A DNA stretch of 64,000 bases from Paramacrobiotus metropolitanus. Taxonomy: Eukaryota > Tardigrada > Eutardigrada > Parachela > Macrobiotidae. A program made the position numbers and the translations under genes. Where the stretch lies: NCBI RefSeq assembly GCF_019649055.1, contig NW_026570253.1:434001-498000 (forward strand), in the 5' to 3' direction. Within the stretch, counting starts at the first letter, position 1, and every line of letters starts with the position of its first letter. Below the pieces are notes generated by a model that worked only from the letters and a program-made list of their open reading frames with translations, was not told the DNA's origin and searched no databases. Of this stretch, positions 23,962 through 34,700 are shown piece after piece.

Positions 23962-26564
23962 ATGTCGTTCCATACATCGGACCGTAAACCTTTATTAGAT
24001 GATGCGAGCGACGAAAGCGATTACGTAATCCAGACCAGTGCAGACAGCAAAGGCACGCTAAAGTCTGCCTACCAGCTGTTTGATTTTGTAACAGGTTGCT
24101 ACTGGTTCATTTGCAGACAAACCATGGATTCCCGCGCGCTACATCCTCGTCATCCTGGCCTTCTTCGGGTTCTTCAACCTGTACGCTCTGCGCGTTAATC
24201 TCAGTGTGGCTATCGTGGCCATGGTCGGCAATGCCCCGTCCTTGAACGCCAACACATTGACAAGCGAAGAGTGTCCACTGCGTAACTCAACAGGTTCCTC
24301 TTCGTCGTCTGCTGTAGGTTTTTTACTGCATTGCGGTGGTTGCCCTGACAAGCCCGCGTATTCTCCATTGCTATGTTTTTCAGAAAGGAGAATTCAATTG
24401 GGACAGCTACACACAGGGGATCATATTGGGATCATTCTTCTACGGATACATCTTCACGCAGTTGCCTGGTGCGTGGATCGCTAAGCGTTTCGGACCCAAA
24501 CAGCCTTTCGGACTCAGCGCGTTCCTGGCAGGATTGCTGGCGCTGTTGATTCCGGTAGCTGCGCGATGGAGTTATTGGGCGCTAATCGCGGTTAGAGTGT
24601 TGCAGGGAGTTGTCGAGGTGAGGAATCGGTTTAAAGATTTCTTATTTCGAATTGAACGTGTGTGCCAAGCATTTTATGGTAACCATTATTTCATCGTCCT
24701 TTTTTTTATCGTCCTTTTTATCTTCAGCTACCTCTGGTTTTGGATTAGACATTTGTGCAAATTATTATCTATTTAGGAGTTAAATGATATTAACGTTAGT
24801 CGCACAGATTAAATTTACCGAAATATGTGAACTAACTTTACTATACAAGTATGGTTTGCAGGGAGTGTGCTTTCCGTCCATGCATACAATGGTGAGCTGA
24901 AGCTGAAGTCTCTTGCCTTTTATGTGCTTATGTGAATTGCTATTGTTTTTTGTACTTATTGATTAGATGGGTAACTGGGCACCTCCTCTGGAGCGCACAA
25001 AAATGGTACGTTTTGGCCTTCTTGCATTTGATTTTTAAGGCTGCTAATTTCGTCTGAGTGGACGCTGCAGTGTCGAGAAAAATGGTTAAATGGTTTGCAG
25101 TACGTAACAGTAAAAATGCCTGAAGTTTTAAAAAGCACCTGAAAGCAGTTTTAAGATTCTGGCGTCCAGCGTTGCTTAAAAGATAAAAGTGTCAGGGTGA
25201 TGTCAGTTTTAAGATGCCTTCTAAACACTTACGTTAACCGTTTTGGTGCAAATAATTCTAGAAGTACAGGAAACAGAAATTGGAGTATACTTTATGCAAA
25301 GAGGACTGAAAAGGGAAATGGATTGATCAGTCTTTTCGTATTGGAGGGATATTAAATTGCGGACTGTAATCTTTCCAGGTTACTTTCGCTTACTGCGGAA
25401 TGCATCTGGGTAATGTCGGAGCGATGGTGCTGTCGGGAATGATCGCCGAATCGTGGGGCTGGGAAAGTGTATTTTATTTCTTCGGGGCATTATCCTGCGC
25501 ATGGTACTTTGTATGGCTCTGGTTTGCTTTCGATACCCCGGAGAAGCATCCGCGCATTTCTGCTCAAGAGCGGTCATTTATTGTTTCCTCTATCAATCAT
25601 TCCAAAAGTGGAGAGGTCTCCCACATTCCTTGGAAACGACTGCTCTCCTCCTGGCCGGTGTGGGCCATTTGTGTTGGGCACTTCGGTAATAACTGGGGTT
25701 TTTACACGCTTCTGACGAGTCTGCCAACGTATTTCAGGTACAAAAAGCCATAAACACTGCAGAACATTTTCTCATTTATAATATTCCTTCAATCCTCGAG
25801 TGCGTATTAACCGTAGTACTTCTGGGTATTATTTCGCTGGATTATGATGACTGTGGCTGATAGCAGCACGTAATGCCAGCAACGAATTTTAACTGATGGA
25901 ATTTTATTTTTGCAGCAAAATTCTTCACTTCAGTCTGAAAGAAAACGGCACCGTGTCCGCATTGCCGTACCTTGTCTTATTGGCATCGATGCCTAGCATG
26001 GGATACATTGCAGATCGTCTGCGCCGCAAGCACCGCTACAACACCACATATATCCGGAAAATATTTCATTTTGTTGGCCAGTTACTGCCTGCTCTATGTC
26101 TGATTTGTGTCGGTTACATCGGATGTGATGTGTTCTTTGCTGTGTTGCTGCTGACTATTGCCGTTGGCAGCACGTCGATAGCTGCTTCGGGATTCCAGGT
26201 CAATCACATCGACGTAAGTGATAACCGACACTCATTAACACGGGAAGGGACAGGTCCCTACACACTTCGAGCGTTTATGAGTAGTGTGACCAGGAATTAA
26301 TATATTCAGATCTCTCCGGCGTACGCGGGCATTCTCATGGGCATCACCAACACAGTTGCCACCATTCCCGGTATCGCTGGTCCATATGTGGTGGGCCTGG
26401 TGACGAATGGACAGGAGGGACAGACGGTGGCGCAGTGGCGGATCGTCTTCTATATTTCCGCGGCTGTCTACGTGGTCACGGCGCTCTTCTACGTGATCTT
26501 TGCTTCGGGTGAGCCGCAGAACTGGGAGAAGAAAAAAGCAGAGACACCTAACGACGAAGAGTAG
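23962..26564 (+). CDS. SLC17-family (sialin-like) anion transporter, gene B
   Basis: Eight exons, 23962-24024, 24095-24313, 24384-24617, 24862-24891, 24967-25005, 25379-25737, 25916-26213 and 26310-26564, give 498 aa. The start gives a cytosolic N-terminus with an acidic dileucine-like segment (DRKPLLDD), a possible lysosomal or vesicular sorting signal. Family marks: [19 protein letters not shown], a short glycosylated loop, [25 protein letters not shown] with the TM4 Glu kept, [34 protein letters not shown], and [16 protein letters not shown]. The luminal loop carries a poly-Ser run just before the second donor (GTAGGT). The TM4 region is split by an extra intron after HTM, giving a 30-bp and a 39-bp exon not split this way in the other paralogues. 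Substrate unknown; anion transport is inferred from the family. Confidence 0.9.
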
Positions 26565-28528
26565 TTTCGAATCTTTGATGACAGGAGAGGTGGATTTTAG
26601 ATCTTTCTCTGGAATCTCTTGTTGTTTCTTACAGATGTTGCTGTATTTTCTCTGTTCCAATGTTTTTTTTAAAATTTTGTACTTGACAAGTTTTAAAGAA
26701 AATATTTTAAGCATTTGCTAGCTGTGTGGAAATCTTTGACCGGTTTCGCTTTGTGGATTATTGGTGAGATAGAAGCATATGAGAGTTACAATGAATATGT
26801 GATTGTAATGATTTATTCTCATTCCTAACAGCAGAAGCGATAATCAAAATACTACTACGTACTGATTCAGACCAAAATTGAAATTGCTACTCTGGTAACG
26901 TCCTATATAAAAAGTTAAATCGAAGCCGCCAGTACTGTCCTTCGAGTCATCGGACTAGTTGTGGCAATGTGCCCAAACGGCTGCTGCAGTGCCGCGAACA
27001 ACCGCAACACCAAAACGCTGCTTTAAAAAAATCACCTGACCGGGCATCTCCAGTTTTTTTCCACAAATTTTACGTTTGAAAAAGTGAATAATTATATCTT
27101 TAGTAGAATACCCAGTACACTCAGGGTTAAGGCTTCACATGCGACGGGATAGAGAATTACGAGGTAACTGTAAGAAAAGGATACCGATTCCGGTTGTGCA
27201 TTTCCAAGGTACTCGTATGCAGCAGCTGAGCCAGCCGGCTAACATGAAGAGAATACCGTGCAGAAATATGTATGTGAGCACCCCAGACAACACAGATCTT
27301 CTGAACATCCTGAAGATCTGTGTTGTCGACCATCCTGAACAGGGGCCAACTTTTTCCGTCCGTTTTCCGCTCTCTTTAGACATGCCTGCCGGTATACTAC
27401 CTTGCAGCTGAATAGTGCAAGTTATGACCACTTCACTTCCGGCGGGGAACTGCAAAAGGTGGATGCATCCATAGACCGCAAACACGCGCTGTCGCTGTTC
27501 GACGGGATGCGGTTTACGAGTTCGGCAAGGTGCCGATCACTCGACTAGTCCGGTGGATTCAATTTATTCGAAGTCCCAAGGTATGGGATCCGCAAATTTC
27601 TCTCGCAGTAAGTTCAAAAATAGAAGAACAATATTTAACGCTTCGACAAATCCAGGTTTCTACATATTTCTTATATGTGCACACTGCACAGAGATAAGAA
27701 CACCGAAAGGATTGTTTTGAGAAGCAGATGCATCCATGGCTTGGTAAATATCTATATAGTATAATACAGATACTGTATCTGTAGATACAGCAATTATTTT
27801 CTCACTAAAAGCGTGACGAGAGTTACAGTACGTACACAGATTTCACTTATTTCAGAGAGCCGGCAAATGCCACACCGCAGTTGTCTATAGTAATATCATA
27901 TTGTAGAGGTAATAAAACACATTCCTGGATAATTCCATATTTTTCCCAGCATCCCAAGTTAATGTGGGACGTTTTTTGTCATATTTCATGTACTGCAAGG
28001 TTACCTTCTGTTGGTGTACCGGTACTGTACAATTGTTCACCGTCGGACTACGCCGCTGTTTTGTCTGACCCTTCCTCGCGATCCAGTCAACGATATCCAG
28101 TGCATCCTCTGTGAGCTATGCATAAAGAATTTTTTTGGCCTTTCTTTTTTGACTACAGCCATATATTTGCGGACGGGCTGCGTAACTTTTTGATTAGATT
28201 TTATTTTTTATTTCTGCAAAACGTTTATTTTTGTCAGTGGATTTCTTTACGCAAACTGAAAGCAGAATAGCCGCGAGATTGCCGGTTCTGCCATTAATTT
28301 TTACTTGAGGCTATTGTTGTACTGGCATATGACTATAGAAGTATGTATTGTATTGTACAGTCCGAAAAACTACTACAGTAGTAGTACTTATACAGTATAT
28401 ACAGTATACGGTGAGAAACGGTAATAAACCATACCATACAATACTTACATAGTGTGAGATGAGTTTTTACTTGATTGACGGGTTTAAATACCGATGTTAT
28501 GCCGCAGAAATAAGAAGTGTGGATGTGG
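26565..28528. other. Intergenic region with a possible exon relic
   Basis: This lies between SLC17 gene B and the retrotransposon. Most of it is AT-rich and featureless. A hairpin with 15-bp perfect arms (27286-27300 and 27313-27327) is present. About 27413-27590 is GC-richer and reads as protein in two successive frames, discussed as a finding; I do not assign it to a gene. Confidence 0.45.
27286..27327. repeat. Inverted repeat, 15-bp arms
   Basis: The left arm GACAACACAGATCTT and its exact complement flank a 12-nt loop. There is no T-run or gene context to suggest a function. Confidence 0.9.
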
Positions 28529-28661
28529 TTAACGCAGTCTACGGGTGCAACAACAACAACACGTAACGATTCAATTTTATTTGGGCATTGGGTGAAGACA
28601 CTAGCACCGAAACACGGGACACCGGCGCAACCGGCCCCGCAGTCCTTGCTAAAACAACCCC
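28529..28661 (-). repeat. Split direct repeat A, outer copy
   Basis: About 133 bp containing a (CAA)n tract, matching 28943-29075 without visible differences. A short pyrimidine/purine-rich linker (about 28662-28696) separates it from repeat B1. Confidence 0.9.
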
Positions 28662-28696
28662 CTCTCCCCTCGCAAAAGAGGGTGGGGCGGGAGGGA

Positions 28697-28944
28697 AGAA
28701 CGACTTGTTAAATGCAGAACATCTTTACTCCAATACGCCAGCAACTCAAATGCACTAACAGAAATGCACAATCACTACAAATGCAACGTCCACCACCAAA
28801 ACTGCATTGCTTATACAGCATCGGGATCTGCCTCGCAGGACACACCCTAATGGGTTTTCTTGGCTGGACACTGGTCAACCAAGTCGTCCAGCCTTGCGAA
28901 CACCTCCGCTGCGTTAACCGGAATTAGCTTTGCTAATTCTATTT
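28697..28944 (-). repeat. Split direct repeat B, copy 1
   Basis: 248 bp, same orientation as 31031-31278. The only difference I see is one A/C substitution near 28732. It abuts, and overlaps by one or two bases, the inner A copy. Confidence 0.92.
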
Positions 28945-29076
28945 AACGCAGTCTACGGGTGCAACAACAACAACACGTAACGATTCAATTTTATTTGGGC
29001 ATTGGGTGAAGACACTAGCACCGAAACACGGGACACCGGCGCAACCGGCCCCGCAGTCCTTGCTAAAACAACCCCC
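28943..29076 (-). repeat. Split direct repeat A, inner copy
   Basis: Second copy of the 133-bp repeat. It lies directly next to the 3' end of the recombinase reading frame (stop near 29092). Confidence 0.9.
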
Positions 29077-29091
29077 CAAACCCCCATCAAA

Positions 29092-30014
29092 TTAGTACGG
29101 ACGCAAGCCCTCGACAGTACGTGGTAAACGAACGTATCGGGCATACGCATCACTTTTCCACCGACCAGCTTTCATTATAGCCTCGGATGAGTAATTACGA
29201 TCGGCAGCAACAGTCGCTGCGCCGATACGAAACGAATGTGGAGATAAATCTTTAAGTTCAGGATGATTACGCAACACTAATTTAAGCAAACTTGCAAATC
29301 GGCTACGAGACAAGAAAGAACCGTCATCAAAGGTACAAAGGGAAGGGTACTAGGAAACCGATCAGTACACAACAACAAAAACCGTTTAACAGCCCGGTAC
29401 GGGCATACTGACCGATGAGTGGGACGTAAATAAACTTTATAGCCTCTTCCGACTTGATCGGTTTTTGACCGTTTGATATTCAGAAGCACATAACGTTCTT
29501 TAATTAGAACATCACTTTGCATCAAAGTACGATGAGTGATAAACGAATGTCGATGTGAGGTAACAAACTCACTTGGTCGTAAAAATCCGAAGAATGCGAT
29601 AGTGCACGCTGCCCAAAGCAAACACTGTGCGTAGGCAGACAATGCCGAATCAAGAATGCATTGTTTAATACATTTCATAACGGAAAGTGTCACGGGACAT
29701 CGATGGTCTAGCACCGGTGGGATCAACCGGGCATAACCCTTTACTGCCTGTCTTACAGCACTACAATCTGTGTAGTCGGAATATCCGTGTTCCTTATACC
29801 AGTTAGATAAAGCCGCTAAATAGACTTTTAAAGTTGAATATGCAATATGTTTGTCAAAAAGATTAGCAATAAACAGTGCAACGGACGATGTGCTGAATAC
29901 ATTTACACTCTTTACTTTACAAAAACGAAAATATGACGATACACCAGCTCTGTATGTACGACGAGTCGACGAAGATATATGGTTACGTAACAGGCGCTTT
30001 AATGTGGTATTCAT
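29092..30014 (-). pseudogene. Tyrosine recombinase of the retrotransposon, one frameshift
   Basis: This phage-integrase-like enzyme would insert the circular DNA copy of the element. The main frame (30014 to about 29277) has an N-terminal SAM-like core-binding region and the first catalytic Arg in FFGFLRPSE. The C-terminal frame (29313-29092) holds HSFRIGAA (H-x-x-R box), AGRWKSD and the nucleophile region YARYVR. The two frames are offset by one base near 29313-29325, where a T run is one base short of what continuity needs. The catalytic residues are all visible, but split by this shift. It is either a real inactivating change or a sequencing error in a homopolymer. The frame starts 4 bp before the end of the RNase H frame, as expected for a compact element. 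Confidence 0.82.
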
Positions 30015-31028
30015 GACGAAAAGGAAGTAAAGAAATCAGCAGGCAACACGCATGGCGATGCATCAGCCAGCGGTGCTAATGACCGAAAGCGAACCCACTG
30101 TTGCCGAGATAACGCATCGGCAATCTTATTTGAACAACCCGGAATATGCGAAATTTTCAAATTAAAATTAAACTTAGCCGCTAAGAAAAATATCTTACGC
30201 ATCAAAATATTTACAGATAAAGAAGACGTGGAGAATTTGTTCCAAGCTTGGACAACTCCCAAATTGTCACAATGTAACAGCACTTTTCGCTGACAAAGAT
30301 CAGAACCCCATATACAGCATGCGGCATAGACAGGAACAAGCTCGCACCATTCAGTTGAATAAAACGGCCGAGAACTTAGCTCAGACCACAAACAACTAAA
30401 CCACTTTCCATTAAAATAGCCACCAAAACCAATGGTACTGGAGGCATCAGTATAAAACTGCAGCACATCAGAACCCGACCAATCGACATCGAGGAAACAA
30501 TTCGAGCCGTTCCAAATAGGGAGAAAATCTAACCACCACTGAATATCTTCCCGGATGTCTGCACCAAGCACGATTGCGTCAGTACCGGATACGGGTAATA
30601 AATTTATCATACGCCGGACAAACAGGCGACCAACCGGCACACACTTTGCCGCAAACTGTAAAGTACCAATGAGACTTTGCAGCTCTGTCTTGGTGCACAA
30701 TGAACGCACTGCCCACTGCTGTAATAACAACAGGATAGCGGCATGCTTATTAGGCGGTAAGGCAATAGTGCACGCGACTGAATCCAATTCAACACCAAGA
30801 AAGGTCAGTTTCGTTGCCGGCCCTTCTGCCTTTTCTGTGGCTAATGGAATACCCAACCGATCAGCGGCAGCGATAAACAGCTGCACGATATTAGTACACT
30901 CAGCCGACTTTGATTTACCAACGAAGAAGAAATCATCCATGTAATGAAGTAAATTATCAAAACCAAACATGTGGGCGACAATCCAATGTAATGCTTGAGA
31001 GAATAAGCAGAAAAGATATGGCGAGGAT
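30011..31028 (-). pseudogene. Reverse transcriptase (C-terminal part) and RNase H of the retrotransposon
   Basis: The frame enters from the B2 repeat near 31028 and runs to the stop at 30011. It opens with the palm segment (SQALHWIVAHMFGF), then the catalytic HYMDDFFFVG, thumb-like sequence, and an RNase H domain with LQFYTDASSTIGFGG, the Glu in SSRPFYSTEWCE, LLHCDNLGVVQAW and HIPGCSNKIADALSR. The fingers and first half of the palm are missing, so no complete polymerase is encoded. The order RT-RNase H-recombinase is that of Ngaro and DIRS elements, with the recombinase last. The methionine at 30970 is only an internal codon. Confidence 0.88.
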
Positions 31029-31030
31029 GC

Positions 31031-31278
31031 AGAACGACTTGTTAAATGCAGAACATCTTTACTCCACTACGCCAGCAACTCAAATGCACTAACAGAAATG
31101 CACAATCACTACAAATGCAACGTCCACCACCAAAACTGCATTGCTTATACAGCATCGGGATCTGCCTCGCAGGACACACCCTAATGGGTTTTCTTGGCTG
31201 GACACTGGTCAACCAAGTCGTCCAGCCTTGCGAACACCTCCGCTGCGTTAACCGGAATTAGCTTTGCTAATTCTATTT
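31031..31278 (-). repeat. Split direct repeat B, copy 2
   Basis: This is the 5' end of the element on its coding strand. It differs from 28697-28944 at one base near 31066. The coding frame begins abruptly at its inner edge, which marks the internal deletion. Confidence 0.92.
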
Positions 31279-31737
31279 TATTTACGTCCATGCTGTTTAA
31301 TGCAAACATCTAAAGTACTCGCTGCACAGGAGAGTACAGACTATTGTGCAACTTCTTTATGTTATGTCAGTATCTCTTTCCCAAACTTTTTCACACCGGT
31401 GATTGTCAAACGGTAACGTTAACAATATGTCTCACCGATGCGATGACAGTCTGATTCTTGTAGCATATCCAAGATAGCTGTACTTGTCAGGAATCGTCAG
31501 TCGACGGTGGCAGTTGTATTGTTGTCCGTAAAAATCAGACAGAAGCTATGGAAAAGGGAAAATTTTTGTTCTATAACATGGACACCAAACTACACCGGTT
31601 GCATAAACCACAACTTTTTAATTACACGTTGTAGACGTTGGCCGTGATAAATTGATTATAAAGTCAGCAACACGCGCATTGTCTAGCCGGGAGAATTCAA
31701 ACATTCAATACTTGTCAAAAAATTGCCCCTCTACACT
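31279..31737. promoter_or_regulatory. Upstream region of SLC17 gene C
   Basis: A non-coding stretch between the retrotransposon and the proposed first exon of gene C. It contains CCGGTGATTGTCAAAC at 31396-31411, found again, in the opposite orientation relative to the gene, upstream of SLC17 gene D (55661-55676). No TATA box or other recognised element is visible. Confidence 0.3.
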
Positions 31738-34700
31738 ATGGACGTCAACGGATTCAGGCTGGAATGGCTGGCATACCACATCGTGTGTCTACGCAGGTAC
31801 GTACAATACTTTGTAATATACATATTGCAGTATCCAATACACTTTGCGGCGTATAGTGTACAATTAGTCCACGAAGCAGTAACCCACAACGGAAGAAGGC
31901 AAAAACGCCATAAATCAATATTTATCAGGAGCATAAAACCGTCCCACGCTGGATTCTGCTGCATCATTCCCTATCTTTATGGGTTTCGGGGTTTTCTACG
32001 AATCTTGCACTCAAAGTGTTGTTGTAAGATCAGTTTTATGCCCGTCTTATATCAGTAATACGACGGTGAAGACTTGAACACGTTGTCAGCATTCTGAGGT
32101 TTTTCGTCCAGATGATGCTGCAGAGATAGCGTTCAGTAAAGTATATATAATCCAATTATGTAGCTCAATGATTCGCGTTTTCCAGGTTAAATCTCTTCAT
32201 CTGGTATCTCAGTCAGGTCGAACTGTTCGAGGATAGGTAGTCGATAGTCCGGAAGAAATGCCGGGTTCCACGGGAAACGAGCAGCCGAATGGTGCTCCAG
32301 CACTGTTTGACAAAGGTATGCAATAATACGCTGCGTCGGAATCTTTGTTAATAGAATGTGACTTGCAAAATTTGCTTTTTCGATGCACAAGTTGCACCTC
32401 TTAGCGAACGATTCATGTCCAGAAAATTACTTGCTACATTTTGTCATACACCAAACAATGAGATGACATGCGTACTGTAGATAGATATAGATATAGAGTA
32501 TATAGCGTATATATAAACTGCAAATTGTGTAGATATCTGATATAGATATTATACGAGGTATAATACACGGTACACTTGCAAATATGCCGGTTACATTATT
32601 TATTTCAACGCATAATTACATGTGAAACAAGAACTGCAAATTCTCATTTCATCAATTAGTTAAATGCCCCTAATACACATTAATTTTTTTACTATGTGCC
32701 TCGCGCTCTGGAATCTTAAAATAGTAAATTTATATACACCGTATCTTTATAGATTGATATATCTTCTAGTAAAACCTTTGTATATTTGTATAGTACGTCC
32801 TGATCCCATATTTGCTTTGAATTCGGCTAGCTGGCTTGACTTGTCTGCTTTTCATGAAATAGCATAATTGTTAGCTAAACATTGTACGGGATCAATTGTT
32901 CCAAACATCTGTCCTAAATTAGAATAACCTAACCGGACGCGCAAGCAAAAAAATTTGATTTGCAGACATAAACAAGACCAAAACAGCACTCTTTATACCT
33001 TGGGTATTGCTTACTTTGTAGGAGGGAATGGGTTTCCAACCCGTTATATTTTTGCCATACTGGCATTCGTTGGGTTATTCAATATGTACGCGTTGCGCGT
33101 TGACCTGAGCGTGGCTATTGTGGCGATGGTCAAGACCAAAATTACCAACACCACATTAAACGCATCGTCAGTCACTCAGCGTGCGGATATGTGTCCTCTT
33201 CCTAATGACTCCTTTTCGAACGGCAACGCATCCGAGGTGCGCAACGAAAAATTTTTGATGTATAGTGTGTAAAAATCTATGAGGATTTTATAAAGTAATG
33301 AAAAATTGACAACACTTGTTGTAAATGGAATCACAATGTTAGTAACTAGTTTCACCTGATAGATTTGACCGAGTTTATTTTTAATGACTTTATGTGCCAG
33401 ATTATCGCAGGACGCAGAACTACGTATACCGTTCGGAAATAAAATAATAAATTACAAAATTAGTAAGCAAAACACCATTAATTTATTATGAATAATTTTG
33501 CCTTCTTTTCTGTAGCATGCAACAGGAGAATTCGAATGGGACGGTTACACACAAGGCATCGTGCTGGGATCATACTTTTACGGTTACGTGCTGACACAGT
33601 TTCCCGGCGCATGGGTGGCCAACCGTTTCGGAGCCAAGTACGTCCTGGGACTGACGATGCTGATTTCGGGGCTGCTGTCCCTGGTGCTGCCGGTGCTGTC
33701 CCGCTGGAATTTGTGGGCGCTGGTTGCTGTGCGCTTTCTCCAAGGATTTGTCGGGGTACGCGGGGGGTGCGGTTATCGGGATTAATTTCAATCAACGTCG
33801 AAATGGCATAAAATTCATAATGCAGTGCTTTGCAGGGAGTCAGTTTTCCCTGTGTGCATGGAATGTGCGGCAAATGGATACCGCCCATGGAGCGCACCAA
33901 GGTCAGTGTCAGGTTTGTCTATGGAATATACGTGTGTACGTACATAAATACACGTCTATGGAATATACGTGTATACGTTCTGCCATTTACTAAGTACAAG
34001 TACTCCAGCATTTTTCATGCGTGACTAAATGTTGACTGGGATAGGTAGGGCAGAAAATATACAAAAGATGTGGCCCTAGTTAACGTTTTACCTCTGCACC
34101 GCTCGCTTCGTATCATAGCGTACAGGATGATCAGTTCTTGATAACCTTCATTAGCAGGACAGCTGGAAATTCCTAAAGTCACAAGAGAGCATTCTCATTA
34201 GAAAAGAAAAGAGGACGGAACACTTTCCAATTTTCGAAAAGAAAACTTTCCCAATTCTATAAGCATCACTTTTAATATCAGACTTTACCAAGAGGCAGTA
34301 GTACCCGTGATTTCAATTTAATTTCTTGTATAGATATTTACAACGTGATAAGAAGTGCAGATGTAGAAGATCAAAATGTCAGGTTCAGTACCCACAAATT
34401 TTGTGCTGCGCTATGCATTCAACAAAGCTGTACAGTGTATGCTGGTGTTTGTCTTTATTAATATTTTTAAAGATAATAATAACGTAAGTTAGAAATTTGT
34501 GAAGCACGTATGTTTTTTCCGAAAGATGTTGTGTTGTAAAATATAGTCAGTTCTTCACACAACCGTTAAAGTTTCATCGAAATTGGGAATTATGTACTCG
34601 TATATATACTGTATCTAAATATCTCACTAAAATACTGAAGAAAATAAATTCTTGCAGCTGAGCATGCTCATCTACGCTGGGCCCCACTTTGGCACAGTTT

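Larger units (their letters stand above)
28529..31278 (-). mobile_element. Ngaro/PAT-type tyrosine-recombinase retrotransposon (DIRS order), internally deleted
   Basis: Two repeats flank the coding part in a split-direct-repeat order. Read on the coding (minus) strand the order is B2 (31278-31031), reverse transcriptase/RNase H and tyrosine recombinase genes, A2 (29076-28943), B1 (28944-28697), A1 (28661-28529). This interlocked arrangement with a tyrosine recombinase, and no integrase or simple LTRs, defines Ngaro/PAT-like elements of the DIRS order. B1 and B2 are 248 bp with one mismatch and the A copies look identical, so the insertion or rearrangement is recent. There is no GAG, and the reverse transcriptase begins in mid-domain at the B2 junction. 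This copy is therefore 5'-deleted and non-autonomous. Confidence 0.88.

Noticed and set aside
24095-24116. A 22-bp intron in SLC17 gene B
   Set aside because: Too short to splice. A 70-bp intron from 24025 (GTAATC) to 24094 keeps the frame and fits better.
28529-31278. LTR retrotransposon of the Gypsy or Copia type
   Set aside because: No DDE integrase or protease is visible; a tyrosine recombinase and split direct repeats are present instead.
32475-32520. AT-rich GATATA-type simple repeat as a CRISPR or satellite array
   Set aside because: It is a short microsatellite with no spacers or regular unit.
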